A stretch of 41,872 nt of DNA, taken from assembly GCF_018070345.1 (NCBI RefSeq), contig NZ_JAGPXX010000044.1:1-41872 (forward strand), given 5' to 3'. The DNA comes from Streptomyces sp. F63 (GTDB lineage: Bacteria > Actinomycetota > Actinomycetes > Streptomycetales > Streptomycetaceae). The position numbers and the translations under genes are program-made. Position 1 is the stretch's first letter, and the number at the start of each line of letters is the position of its first letter. Positions 1-8,738 of this stretch are shown piece after piece. The notes under the pieces are model-generated. The model ran no database searches. It was not told the origin of the DNA and saw only the letters and a list, made by a program, of their open reading frames with translations.

Positions 1-134
1 CTTGCCGCCCGGACGGGGTATCAACATATCTGGCGTTGACTTTTGGCACGCTGTTGAGTTCTCAAGGAACGGACGCTTCCTTCGGCCCCGTCTCCGGGCC
101 CTCCGGGCGCTTCCCTTCGGTGTTTCCCACCCTA
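1..134 (-). promoter_or_regulatory. Pre-16S rRNA leader of an rRNA operon running off the left edge
   Basis: Read on the minus strand, this stretch contains TTGAGAACTCAACAGCGTGC followed by a conserved AT-richer tract, which is the hallmark of the streptomycete leader between the rrn promoters and 16S rRNA (antitermination and RNase III processing region). The GGGAAACACCGAAGGG block upstream of it is also typical. The 16S gene should begin just beyond base 1, transcribed leftward. The rest of the gap up to 416 holds the rrn promoters on the minus strand and the crr promoter on the plus strand. I see no protein gene in it. Confidence 0.8.
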
Positions 135-158
135 CCAGTGCTTCTGACTCTCTCCGAC
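129..158 (-). promoter_or_regulatory. Candidate rrn promoter
   Basis: On the minus strand TAGGGT (129-134) fits a HrdB-type -10 box and lies just upstream of the conserved GGGAAACACCGAAGGG leader start. A weak -35 (GTCGGA, 153-158) is 18 bp away. rrn operons normally have several tandem promoters, and others may lie between 160 and 330, but I could not fix them. The position relative to the leader is the main support. Confidence 0.45.
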
Positions 159-416
159 CAGTGCCCCAGGGGCATGCGGAGAGCGGAAGTCGATTGCCAC
201 TTCACAGAGTTGGAGGGTGCCACCCACTCGGCACGGCCGATCCGGCGATGCTCCCTCGTGGGCAGGGGTTCGACAGTACAGCGCACCGCCACGGCAAAGC
301 AAATCGATTCGGCACCAGCCCGTTTGGGGTCCCTTGACTTAGGCTGCTGGCAGCACGCCGCCCCGGGCACGACCCGCCGGGCGCCGCTCGATCAATCTCT
401 GCTTGAGAGGCATTCC

Positions 417-868
417 ATGACCACCGTGACGTCCCCGGTCGCCGGCCGTTCCATCGGACTCGCGGCGGTGCCCGATCCGGTGTTCTCCGGTGCGATGGTG
501 GGACCGGGCACCGCCGTTGACCCCGTGCGCGAGCCGTCCGTCGCCGTCGCGCCCGTGGACGGCATCGTCGTCTCCCTGCACCCGCACGCCTTTGTCGTCG
601 TCGACGAGGAAGGACACGGTGTGCTGACGCATCTGGGCATCGACACCGTGCAGTTCAACGGTGAGGGTTTTGAACTCCTGGTCGGCAAGGGGGACACCGT
701 GCGCCGGGGCGACTCGATCGTGCGGTGGGATCCCGCGCAGGTCGAGGCGGCCGGCAAGTCCCCGGTCTGTCCGGTCGTGGCGCTGGAGGCCACCGTGGAG
801 TCGCTCTCCGACATCTCCGAGTCCGGTGACGTCGCCGCGGGCACCGTTCTCTTCTCCTGGACCTGAGC
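417..868 (+). CDS. crr: PTS glucose-type EIIA component (Crr); the stop codon ends at 866
   Basis: 149-residue EIIA-Glc domain protein that takes phosphate from HPr and passes it to membrane EIIBC sugar permeases in the cytoplasm. The family phospho-acceptor is seen as H72 in the motif VLTHLGIDTV, with the supporting His at H57 (HPHAF). The length matches stand-alone EIIA domains. The ATG at 417 has a GAGAGG ribosome site at 405-410. An in-frame extension back to position 36 would run into rRNA promoter sequence and is not credible. ptsI follows 84 bp downstream on the same strand, the usual crr-ptsI order in streptomycetes. A TTGACT at 334-339 may belong to its promoter, but no convincing -10 accompanies it. 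Confidence 0.93.
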
Positions 869-950
869 ACGACGCCGTCGCGGAACGGCGGACACGACTT
901 CCCCCGCGGCGGGCGGCAGGGCCCGGCCGCATCGATCGGAGACGGGTGCG

Positions 951-2621
951 ATGAACACAACACTGCGAGGCGTCGGTGTGAGTCACGGAGTGGCGATCGG
1001 CGAGGTCCGGCACATGGGGACGGCGGTGCTGGAGCCGCCCGCCAAGCAGATTCCCGAGCACGAGGCGGCGCGTGAGCAGGCCCGGGCGCGGCGGGCCGTG
1101 GAAGCGGTGTCCGCGGACCTGACGGCCCGGGGGCAACTGGCCGGGGGTGAGGCGCAGGCGGTGCTCGAGGCCCAGGCGATGATGGCCCAGGACCCGGAGC
1201 TGATGGCGGACGTCGACCGCCGGATCGCGGTGGGCAGCACCGCCGAGCGTGCCGTGTACGACGCCCTCGCGGCGTACCGGTCGCTGCTCGCCGGGGCCGG
1301 GGAGTATCTGGCCGGGCGGGTGGCAGACCTGGACGATGTGCGGAACCGGATCGTGGCGCGGCTGCTCGGGGTGCCGATGCCCGGGGTGCCGGACAGCGAC
1401 GAGCCGTACGTGCTGATCGCGCGGGATCTGGCCCCGGCCGACACGGCATTGCTCGATCCGACGCTGGTGCTGGGCTTCGTCACCGAGGAGGGCGGTCCCA
1501 CCAGCCACAGTGCGATTCTGGCGCGGGCCCTGGGGGTGCCGGCCGTCGTGGCGCTGCCGGGGGCGTGCGACCTCGGGGAGGGAACGGTCGTCGCCGTCGA
1601 CGGGAGCACCGGTGAGGTGTTCGTGTCGCCGGGCGCGGAGAAGCGGGCGGAGATCGAGGCGGCCGCGGCCGAACGGCGCGCGGCGCTGTCCGCGGTGACC
1701 GGGCCGGGGGCGACCTCGGACGGGCACAAGGTGCCGCTGCTGGCCAATATCGGCGGGCCGGCCGATGTGCCGGCGGCGGTCGAGGCGGGCGCCGAGGGCG
1801 TGGGGCTGTTCCGTACCGAGTTCCTGTTCCTGGACGACGGCGAGAACGCGCCGCCGGAGGAGAAGCAGGTCGATGCCTACCGGACGGTGCTGGAGGCGTT
1901 CCCGGAGGGCCGGGTGGTGGTACGGGTACTGGACGCGGGGGCCGACAAGCCGCTCGCCTTCCTGACCCCGGCCGACGAGCCGAACCCCGCGCTCGGTGTG
2001 CGGGGCCTGCGGAGCCTCCTCGACCATCCCGAGGTGCTGCGGACGCAGCTCACGGCACTGGCCCGGGCCGCCGAGGGACTGCCGGTCTATCTGGAGGTCA
2101 TGGCTCCGATGGTGGCGGACCGCACCGATGCGCGGGCGTTCGCCGACGCCTGCCGTGAGGCCGGCCTGCGGGCGAAGTTCGGGGCCATGGTGGAGATCCC
2201 GTCCGCCGCGCTGCGGGCCCGGTCGATCCTGCAGGAGGTGGAGTTCCTCTCGCTGGGCACCAATGACCTCGCGCAGTACACCTTCGCGGCGGACCGGCAG
2301 GTCGGCGCCGTGTCACGGCTGCAGGACCCCTGGCAGCCGGCGCTGCTCGACCTGGTGGCGGTCTCGGCGGAGGCCGCCAAGGCGGAGGGCAAGAGCTGCG
2401 GGGTGTGCGGGGAGGCTGCCTCCGATCCGCTGCTCGCCTGCGTGCTGACGGGGCTGGGGGTGACGAGTCTGTCCATGGGCGCCGCCTCGCTCCCGTATGT
2501 GCGCGCGACGCTGGCCCAGCACACCCTGGCCCAGTGCGAGCGGGCTGCGGCCGCCGCCCGGGCGGCCGACACGGCCGAGGAGGCGCGGCGAGCCGCGCAG
2601 GCGGTGCTGTCCGGGGAGTGA
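951..2621 (+). CDS. ptsI: Phosphoenolpyruvate-protein phosphotransferase, Enzyme I
   Basis: 556-residue general PTS enzyme that autophosphorylates with PEP and phosphorylates HPr. The N-terminal domain has the GGPTSHSAILAR motif with active-site H186. The C-terminal TIM barrel shows the family signature EFLSLGTNDLAQYT and, near the end, CGVCGEAASDP with the conserved catalytic Cys. The length is normal (about 550-575). The ATG has GGAGACGG at 938-945. It forms a two-gene unit with crr. The HPr gene (ptsH) is not in this window. A long palindrome at 2669-2706 ends the unit. Confidence 0.95.
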   Translation: MNTTLRGVGVSHGVAIGEVRHMGTAVLEPPAKQIPEHEAAREQARARRAVEAVSADLTARGQLAGGEAQAVLEAQAMMAQDPELMADVDRRIAVGSTAERAVYDALAAYRSLLAGAGEYLAGRVADLDDVRNRIVARLLGVPMPGVPDSDEPYVLIARDLAPADTALLDPTLVLGFVTEEGGPTSHSAILARALGVPAVVALPGACDLGEGTVVAVDGSTGEVFVSPGAEKRAEIEAAAAERRAALSAVTGPGATSDGHKVPLLANIGGPADVPAAVEAGAEGVGLFRTEFLFLDDGENAPPEEKQVDAYRTVLEAFPEGRVVVRVLDAGADKPLAFLTPADEPNPALGVRGLRSLLDHPEVLRTQLTALARAAEGLPVYLEVMAPMVADRTDARAFADACREAGLRAKFGAMVEIPSAALRARSILQEVEFLSLGTNDLAQYTFAADRQVGAVSRLQDPWQPALLDLVAVSAEAAKAEGKSCGVCGEAASDPLLACVLTGLGVTSLSMGAASLPYVRATLAQHTLAQCERAAAAARAADTAEEARRAAQAVLSGE

Positions 2622-2668
2622 TTCCGGCGCGGGACCGGCGGACGCGGTTCCCCTGGGGCGTGGGGCGG

Positions 2669-2706
2669 GCCGGTGGCCGCTCCGCCGCGGCGGAGCGGCC
2701 ACCGGC
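2669..2706. terminator. Bidirectional terminator, perfect 38-bp palindrome
   Basis: Every base of the left half (2669-2687) pairs with the right half (2688-2706), giving an uninterrupted GC-rich dyad centred on CCGCGG. It lies between the converging ends of ptsI (plus) and the hypothetical gene at 2715 (minus), so it can serve both. There is no U-tract, as is usual in Streptomyces. Confidence 0.75.
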
Positions 2707-2714
2707 TGTCTGCG

Positions 2715-3626
2715 TCAGCCCCCGTCCGCCGGTGGCCCGCAGCAGCCGTCCGGTTCCGGGAGGTCGAAGCCCGGGAGGTGGTCGACGCCCGGTTCCGGGG
2801 CCACCGGTTCGCCGGTCTCGGGGTCGGTGCAGTAGGCGGAGAAGACCTCGGCGGCCGTCAGGGGGCGGAGCCAGGCGCCGCGCAGGGCCCAGCCGCGCAG
2901 CCGGTCGCGGCCGTCGGGGACGCTGGTGCGCAGGACGACTCCGCCCGGGGCGCCGGTGGCGATCCCGGCGGCGAGCACCGAGCAGAACAGCAGAGTCTCC
3001 GCTTCCGGGCTCCGCAGCCCCCCGCGCTCCCCGCTCTCGACGTGGAGGGCGGCGGTGAGCGGCGCGGGACCGGCGGGCATGCTGCAGACGAGGTGGTGGA
3101 CGCCCGGGCCGGCCGCGGCGGCGAGCCGCAGCAGGGCCTGGGAGGCGCGGCTGCAGGCGGTGCGGCCGATGTCCTCGCCGCAGCCGGGGCAGGCGCCCGC
3201 GGCGGCCAGGAGCGTGGTGGCGAACTCCAGACCGGCGCGGCGCTCGGCGGCGTCGACGAGTTGGGGCAGCAGCAGGCCGACCGGCTGTCCGTCGTAGGGG
3301 ACGGTGGCGCCGGCCGCGGCGACCTCGGCCGTGTAGCGGGCGCGGCTGGCCGGCTTCGCCGGATCGAGTGCGTGCTCGGTGCAGTAGGCGTGGTAGCGGT
3401 CCGGATCGAGGAGGGCGACCGTGGTGTGGCCGTCCCGGGCCGCGAGGGCGCGGAGCGCCTCCTCGGTCTGGCGGAGGTAGGCGCGGTAGCCGCCGAGTGC
3501 GGTGAAGGGCGGGTACTCCCGCATGGCGGCGAAGTCGTCCTCGTCGGCGAGCAGGGCGAGGGTGGCGGTGGCTTCGCGGAGCAGCGGCTGCCGGGCGGCC
3601 GTGGTCTTGCGGTCGGATCGGGACAT
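2715..3626 (-). CDS. Hypothetical protein with a central Cys cluster
   Basis: 303 residues, and I do not recognise a characterised family. It looks soluble: no signal peptide or membrane segment is seen. The middle carries ACPGCGEDIGRTAC, a CxxC plus a further Cys that could bind metal, and the end has a CC pair (DGCCGPP). The second half is rich in Ala and Gly with hydrophobic helices. The ATG at 3626 is chosen because GGGGGAG lies 8 bases upstream. The gene runs convergently to ptsI and is downstream of the acetoacetyl-CoA synthetase gene on the same strand, but a strong hairpin (3849-3878) separates them. It therefore probably has its own promoter, within or near nested inverted repeats at 3644-3691. 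From memory a similar protein sits beside ptsI in other streptomycetes. Confidence 0.75.
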   Translation of the reverse strand: MSRSDRKTTAARQPLLREATATLALLADEDDFAAMREYPPFTALGGYRAYLRQTEEALRALAARDGHTTVALLDPDRYHAYCTEHALDPAKPASRARYTAEVAAAGATVPYDGQPVGLLLPQLVDAAERRAGLEFATTLLAAAGACPGCGEDIGRTACSRASQALLRLAAAAGPGVHHLVCSMPAGPAPLTAALHVESGERGGLRSPEAETLLFCSVLAAGIATGAPGGVVLRTSVPDGRDRLRGWALRGAWLRPLTAAEVFSAYCTDPETGEPVAPEPGVDHLPGFDLPEPDGCCGPPADGG

Positions 3627-3643
3627 GGCCAGGACTCCCCCTT

Positions 3644-3691
3644 GGTTACGTGTGGTTCCCAGCGGAACCGGATTTATCACTGAACGTAACC
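3644..3691. promoter_or_regulatory. Nested inverted repeats, possible operator
   Basis: GGTTACG (3644-3650) pairs with CGTAACC (3685-3691), and inside them GGTTCC (3654-3659) pairs with GGAACC (3664-3669). The block is unusually AT-rich for this DNA (GATTTATCAC) and starts 18 bp upstream of the ATG of the minus-strand hypothetical gene. It is a plausible repressor site or 5' leader structure. No known factor is assigned. Confidence 0.4.
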
Positions 3692-3848
3692 GAGGGGTGT
3701 GACATCGTGTCCCGGCGTCGCGTGCGGACGGGCGAGGAGGGGCGGTGGCCGGCGGCTCCGGGGCCGTGTGCCCTCCCCCGGGTCCGCGGCGCGGGCATCG
3801 CACCCCGTCGCGCCGCCGGGCGCACCTCCGTGCAGGCGGTACGGGCCC

Positions 3849-3878
3849 GGCCCCGGCGCCGGGCGGGGCGCCGGGGCC
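3849..3878 (-). terminator. Terminator of the acetoacetyl-CoA synthetase gene
   Basis: GGCCCCGGCGCC (3849-3860) and its exact complement GGCGCCGGGGCC (3867-3878) form a 12-bp stem with a 6-base loop, 40 bp after the stop codon of the gene at 3919. Confidence 0.7.
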
Positions 3879-3918
3879 GCCGGCCGCGGGCCGGTCCACG
3901 CGGTTGGCGGGGCCGCCC

Positions 3919-5958
3919 TCAGGGGCGGCGGGCGGCGCGTTGCTCGGCGAGGCGCCCGTAGAAGCGGAGCAGTTCGAGGTTGTCGACGGAGCCCGGGTTG
4001 ACCGCCTTGTCGAGTGCGATGCCCTGGAGGAGCCGCTTCACCGGGACTTCGATGCGCTTGCCGGTGAGGGTGTGCGGGACGCCCGGGGCCTCGATGATCT
4101 CGTCGGGGACGTGGCGGGGTGAGAGCTGCTCGCGGATGACGCGCTTGATGCGGTCGCGGAGGGCGTCGTCGAGGACGGCTCCGTCCGCGAGGTGGACGAA
4201 GAGCGGCATCCAGTAGCCGCCGTCGGGCTGTTCCACGCCGATGACGAGGGATTCCCGGATCTCGGGGAGCCGTTCGACGGCCTCGTAGATGTCGGCGGAG
4301 CCCATGCGGACGCCCTGGCGGTTGAGGGTGGAGTCGGAGCGGCCGTGGATGACGACGGAGCCGCGGGGGGTGACGGTGATCCAGTCCCCGTGGCGCCAGT
4401 TGCCGGGGAACATGTCGAAGTAGCTCTCGCGGTACCGGGATCCGTCGGGGTCGTTCCAGAAGCGGATGGGCATGGACGGCATGGGGTTGGTGACGACGAG
4501 TTCGCCGACCTCGCCGGTGACGGGCCGCCCCTGCGGGTCCCAGGCCTGGAGGTCGGTGCCGAGGCCCGGGGCCTGGAGTTCGCCGATGTGGACGGGGAGG
4601 GTCGGCACGGCGCCGGCGAAGCAGCTGCAGACGTCGGTGCCGCCGCTGACGGAGGCGATCCACAGGTCCTCGGACACCTCGTCGTGGATCCAGCGGAAGC
4701 CGTCGGGCGGGAGGGGGGAGCCGGTCGTGGCCACGCACTGGACGCGGGAGAGGTCGAGGTCCCGGCCGGGGTGGACGCCGGCCTTGCGGCAGGCCATGAC
4801 GTACGCGGCGGAGGTGCCGTAGACCGTGGCGCCGGTGCGTTCGGCGACGCGCCACTGGGCGTCGGTGCCGGGGTAGCCGGGGCTGCCGTCGTAGAGGACG
4901 ACGGTGGTGCCGGTGAGCAGGCCGGAGAGGAGGAAGTTCCACATCATCCAGCCGGTGGAGGTGTACCAGAAGAAGCGGTCCTCCGGGCCGAGGTCGCAGT
5001 GGAGGCCGAGCTGCTTGAGGTGTTCGACGAGGATGCCGCCCTGGGACTGGACGATGGCCTTGGGCAGTCCGGTGGTGCCGGAGGAGTACAGCACCCACAG
5101 CGGGTGGTCGAAGGGGACGTGCTCGAAGACGGGTTCGGTGTCGGCGGCGGTGAGGGCGTCCCATTCCAGGGCGCCCTCGGGTGCGGGGGCGCCGAGCAGC
5201 GGGATGTGCACGGTGGCGCGCAGGCCGGGGAGTTCGCGGCGGAGTTCGGCGACGGTCTCCGTGCGGTCGTGCTCCTTGCCGCCGTAGCGGTAGCCGTCGA
5301 CGGTGAAGAGGACGACGGGCTCGACCTGCTGGAAGCGGTCGAGGACGCTGCGGGCGCCGAAGTCGGGGGCGCAGGAGGTCCAGACGCCGCCGACGGCGGC
5401 GGTGGCCAGGAGGGCCACGGCGGCCTGGGGGATGTTGGGGAGGTAGCCGCTGACGCGGTCGCCGGGGCGGACGCCGAGGCGGCGCAGTTCCGCGGCGAGC
5501 GAGCCGACCTGGCGGCGGAGTTCGGCCCAGGTGACGGGGCGCGGCTCGTGTGTCTCGTCGACGTGCAGCAGGGCCGGCTCGCCGGCGCGGGCGGAGTCCT
5601 CGGCGGCGCGGAGGGCGTGCTCCGCGTAGTTGAGGGTGGCACCGGGGAACCAGGTGGCGCCGGGCATGGAGGGGTCGGCGAGCACGGTCTCGTACGGGGT
5701 GGCGAAGCGGACGTCGAACCACTCGGTGAGCGCCTGCCAGAAGGTCGCCAGTTCGTCCACGGACCAGCGGTGCAGGGCGGCGTAGCTCGCGGCGGGGTCG
5801 CCCGGGACGGCGGCGGGGGCGCCGAAGCGCTCGGCGGCCCAGGCCTGGAAGCGGGTGAGCCGGGCGCCCTCGATCCGGTCGGCTCCGGGGCTCCACAGGG
5901 GCTCCTGCTGCTCCGGTCCGTCGGCGGTCGTCGGTGCTGCGCTGTGCGCGGCGGTCAT
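3919..5958 (-). CDS. Acetoacetyl-CoA synthetase (AMP-forming)
   Basis: 679-residue member of the ANL adenylating family that activates acetoacetate to acetoacetyl-CoA using ATP and CoA. The AMP-binding motif YSSGTTGLPK is at residues 291-300. The GDW and GRSDSTLNRQGVRMG motifs of the mobile C-terminal domain are present, and TGKRIEVPVKRLL carries the conserved lysine. The N-terminal part (LWSPGADRIEGARLTRF, then WFPGATLNYAEH) is the form seen in acetoacetyl-CoA rather than acetyl-CoA synthetases. The length is close to the family norm. ATG 5958 is preceded by GGGAG. The next gene upstream is divergent. Substrate choice within the family is inferred from motifs only. Confidence 0.88.
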   Translation of the reverse strand: MTAAHSAAPTTADGPEQQEPLWSPGADRIEGARLTRFQAWAAERFGAPAAVPGDPAASYAALHRWSVDELATFWQALTEWFDVRFATPYETVLADPSMPGATWFPGATLNYAEHALRAAEDSARAGEPALLHVDETHEPRPVTWAELRRQVGSLAAELRRLGVRPGDRVSGYLPNIPQAAVALLATAAVGGVWTSCAPDFGARSVLDRFQQVEPVVLFTVDGYRYGGKEHDRTETVAELRRELPGLRATVHIPLLGAPAPEGALEWDALTAADTEPVFEHVPFDHPLWVLYSSGTTGLPKAIVQSQGGILVEHLKQLGLHCDLGPEDRFFWYTSTGWMMWNFLLSGLLTGTTVVLYDGSPGYPGTDAQWRVAERTGATVYGTSAAYVMACRKAGVHPGRDLDLSRVQCVATTGSPLPPDGFRWIHDEVSEDLWIASVSGGTDVCSCFAGAVPTLPVHIGELQAPGLGTDLQAWDPQGRPVTGEVGELVVTNPMPSMPIRFWNDPDGSRYRESYFDMFPGNWRHGDWITVTPRGSVVIHGRSDSTLNRQGVRMGSADIYEAVERLPEIRESLVIGVEQPDGGYWMPLFVHLADGAVLDDALRDRIKRVIREQLSPRHVPDEIIEAPGVPHTLTGKRIEVPVKRLLQGIALDKAVNPGSVDNLELLRFYGRLAEQRAARRP

Positions 5959-6288
5959 GGCGGCTCCCGTGCTGTGGTCACGCGTCGTGTGCGTCGTCGC
6001 CGCGCACGGCCCGGCCCCCGGGGTGGTGGCCGGGGGCGTGCGTGTGCGCGGCGGCTGTGCAGGACGATGCCATGGGATCGGCCCGCGCACCAGGGCGGGT
6101 CCACCACAGCGGGTCGCCGGGGGGTGTGCGTGCGCCACACGCGGGGCCGTGCGCCGGGGTGTGCCCTGTGCTCCCGCGCCCGTCGGACGACAGCCGTCCG
6201 GGGGGACGGCCAAGGTGCGGTGAACGACAGTTGAACAAAGGACTGCCGGACTCTCCCCGGTGACCGGCCGGGTGGCAGTCTGAGCAGC
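5959..6288. other. Divergent intergenic region
   Basis: 330 bp between two divergent genes. It includes GCCCCCGG...CCGGGGGC inverted repeats near 6013-6040 in the leader of the synthetase gene and TTGAAC at 6232-6237 on the plus strand, but I could not pair these with convincing -10 boxes. A 31-codon His-rich reading frame on the minus strand (start at about 6073) lacks a ribosome site and is not called. Confidence 0.4.
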
Positions 6289-8676
6289 ATGGATGCGCGG
6301 GGCCTGGTGCGGTCGGTGGGAGTGCTGGGAGCGGCCCGGGGGGTGCGGTCGGCGTGGCGCCGGAGCCGGGCGGACGCGGTGGCACTGCCGCGCCCGGGGG
6401 CGGAGCGGGCCCGGGTCCCGGGAGCCGCCGAGGGCGCGGAGCCGCGGCCCGGGGGCGGGGTGGTGCGGTTCGCGCGGTCTTCGCTGCTGGTGCGGGTGAC
6501 GGTGGGCGGTGCGGTGTTCTGCGGCTGGGACGGTGCCGGGCCGGAGCCGTCGTACGCCCTGGCGCACGGCTGCCCGGCGGCCGACGCGCGGGCGGAGCTG
6601 GAGCCCGACACGGAGGGCGGCTGGCGGGTCGTCTCCGAGCGGATGACGGTGGCGGTCTCGCACCGGGGCGCGGTGGAGTTCCGCACGCCGGGCGGGGTGG
6701 TGCTGCGGCGGGACCTGCCGCCGCGCTGGTGGGACCCCGTGGACACCGCGGCCGCCGGGCCCCCTGCCGGGGGCGGGTCCCGCTGGACGCAGTGTTCCCG
6801 GGTGGCGGCGGACGCGCGGTTCTTCGGGCTCGGCGCCCGGGCAACGGGACCGCGGCTGCCCGACGGGGCGTACCGGCTCTGGAACACGGACCCGGGCGGG
6901 GCGTTCGGGCCGGGGAGCGATCCGCTGCCGGTGACGATGCCCGTGCAACTGGTCGTCGCGGACGCGGGCACGCATCTGGTCTTCCACGACAACTCCTGGA
7001 ACGGCTGGGCCCGGCTGCGGGAGGGCGCGGAGGGCGCGGGTTCCGGGCACGACCGGCCGGGCAGTTGCGAACTGCGGTTCGATGGCGGTCCGGTGCGTTC
7101 CTGGACGGTGGTGGGCGGGCCGGCCCGGGTGCTGCGCGGCTGGACCGCGCTCACGGGGGCGCCCGCGCTTCCGCCGGGCTGGGCGTTCGGGCACCAGCAC
7201 GCCTGCGGCGCGTACGGCGGCGACGACGCGGTCGGCCCGCGGGCCGTGGCCGCGGCGCACCGGGAGCTCGGGCTGCCGCTGTCGGCGCTGCACGTGAGTC
7301 CGCCCGGTCTGCCGGCGCGGCGGAGGGGCGGGGGCGGGCCCGCCGGGGAGACCGCCCGCGGGGCCGGTCACGGGAGCGGGCCCTCTTCGGGGGCCGGGGC
7401 CGGGACCGAGCGGGTCCGGCTGGTGACGGCCGTCCGTCCCGCGGTGCGGGCCGAGCGCGGTGATCCCGTGTACGACGGCGGGGTGGCCGCCGGCGCCTTC
7501 GTCCGGGACGCCCGGGGCCGCGCGGTGCGGGGCCTGGCGGCGGCCGGGGAGGCGGTGTTCCCGGACTTCACCGACGCCCGGGTGCGCACGTGGTGGGGCG
7601 GGCTGCTGGAGAAGCGGCTGCCCCGCGGTACCGCCGGTCTCTGGCTGGACGGGAACGAGCCGCTGTCCCTGGCGGCGTTCGGCGACGCCACGCTGCCGCT
7701 GTCGGCGCGGCACGCCCTGGACGGCCGGGAGGGGGACCACCGGGAGGCGCACAACGTCTACGGTCTGCTGATGGCGCGGGCCGCTCACGAGTACCTGTTC
7801 GACCTGCGCCCGCGGGAGCGGCCGTTCCTCGTCTCCCGCGCGGGCTGGGCGGGCACGCAGCGCTACGGGGGCGTGGTGGCCGGCCCGGCCGTGGCGGACT
7901 GGCGGGGGCTGCGGGCGTCACTGTCGCTGGTGCTCGGGCTGGGGCTGTGCGGGGTGCCGTACTGCGGGCCGGATGTCGGCGGCGGTGAGCCGCTGCCGGC
8001 GGAGCTGTTCCTGCGCTGGTTCCAGCTGGCCGCGTATCTGCCGCTGTTCCGCACCCGGTCCGCGGACGGCCACGGCGGCGCGGGACCGCGGGAGCCGTGG
8101 GACGCGGCACCCTGGGTGCTGGAGCACGCCCGGGCGGCGCTGGCCGGGCGCGAACGGCTGCTGCCGTACTTCCTGACGCTGGCGCGGATCGCGCGGCGCA
8201 CTGGGGCGCCGTACGTCCGTCCGCTGTGGTGGGGTACGCCCGCCGACCGGCGGCTGCGGGACTGCGGGGACGCCTTTCTGCTGGGGGACGCGCTGCTGGT
8301 GGCACCCGTGCTGGAACCGGGGGCGGTCCGGCGCGCGGTGCGGCTGCCGCGCGGGCGCTGGTACGACACGGTGACCGGAGACGTCCACGAGGGGCCCGGC
8401 ACGGCCGTGCTGGAGGCGCCGCTGTCCCGGATCCCGGTGCTGGCGCGGGCCGGCGCGGTGCTGCCGGTGGCGTCGCCGGCGGGCGGCATGGAACTGGAGG
8501 TGTGGGCTCCGGCCCCCGGACGGACCGGGCGGGGGGTGTTCGCCGCCGGCACGGGCGACGGTTCGGAGCGCTCCCGCTTCGAACGGTTCACCACCCGGCG
8601 CGAGGGCGGGCGGGTGGTGGTCGAACGCGAGGGCGGCGGAGAGATCGCGCTGCCGCTGCGGATCCGCGGGATCTGA
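6289..8676 (+). CDS. GH31-family glycosidase-like protein with altered catalytic residues
   Basis: 795 residues related to GH31 alpha-glucosidases. The nucleophile motif is retained (LWLDGNEP, usually WxDMNEP), as are FPDF, the arm VSRAGWAGTQRYGG, and PDVGG where family members have the DIGGF motif. Two expected elements are changed. The segment that normally carries the acid/base Asp (GGD or GDN) reads VAGPAVADW, with Pro at the Asp position. The subsite -1 motif (HxDxxW) reads ALHVSPPG and is followed by a low-complexity Gly/Arg insert. There is no signal peptide, so it is probably cytoplasmic. The start has only a weak ribosome site (GAG). It could be a true enzyme using another residue, or a non-catalytic relative. 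It stands alone on the plus strand. Confidence 0.78.
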   Translation: MDARGLVRSVGVLGAARGVRSAWRRSRADAVALPRPGAERARVPGAAEGAEPRPGGGVVRFARSSLLVRVTVGGAVFCGWDGAGPEPSYALAHGCPAADARAELEPDTEGGWRVVSERMTVAVSHRGAVEFRTPGGVVLRRDLPPRWWDPVDTAAAGPPAGGGSRWTQCSRVAADARFFGLGARATGPRLPDGAYRLWNTDPGGAFGPGSDPLPVTMPVQLVVADAGTHLVFHDNSWNGWARLREGAEGAGSGHDRPGSCELRFDGGPVRSWTVVGGPARVLRGWTALTGAPALPPGWAFGHQHACGAYGGDDAVGPRAVAAAHRELGLPLSALHVSPPGLPARRRGGGGPAGETARGAGHGSGPSSGAGAGTERVRLVTAVRPAVRAERGDPVYDGGVAAGAFVRDARGRAVRGLAAAGEAVFPDFTDARVRTWWGGLLEKRLPRGTAGLWLDGNEPLSLAAFGDATLPLSARHALDGREGDHREAHNVYGLLMARAAHEYLFDLRPRERPFLVSRAGWAGTQRYGGVVAGPAVADWRGLRASLSLVLGLGLCGVPYCGPDVGGGEPLPAELFLRWFQLAAYLPLFRTRSADGHGGAGPREPWDAAPWVLEHARAALAGRERLLPYFLTLARIARRTGAPYVRPLWWGTPADRRLRDCGDAFLLGDALLVAPVLEPGAVRRAVRLPRGRWYDTVTGDVHEGPGTAVLEAPLSRIPVLARAGAVLPVASPAGGMELEVWAPAPGRTGRGVFAAGTGDGSERSRFERFTTRREGGRVVVEREGGGEIALPLRIRGI

Positions 8677-8738
8677 GGGCCGCGGCCGCCGGTGACTCCG
8701 GAGTGCGGTCCCGCCCCGGCGGACGGGAGGGGTGCCCG

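Noticed and set aside
36..416. In-frame extension of crr to an upstream ATG
   Set aside because: It would cross the rRNA promoter and leader region. The ATG at 417 has a good ribosome site and gives the normal EIIA length.
5978..6073. 31-codon His-rich leader peptide before the acetoacetyl-CoA synthetase gene
   Set aside because: No ribosome site and no codon signal. His runs follow from local CAC repeats.
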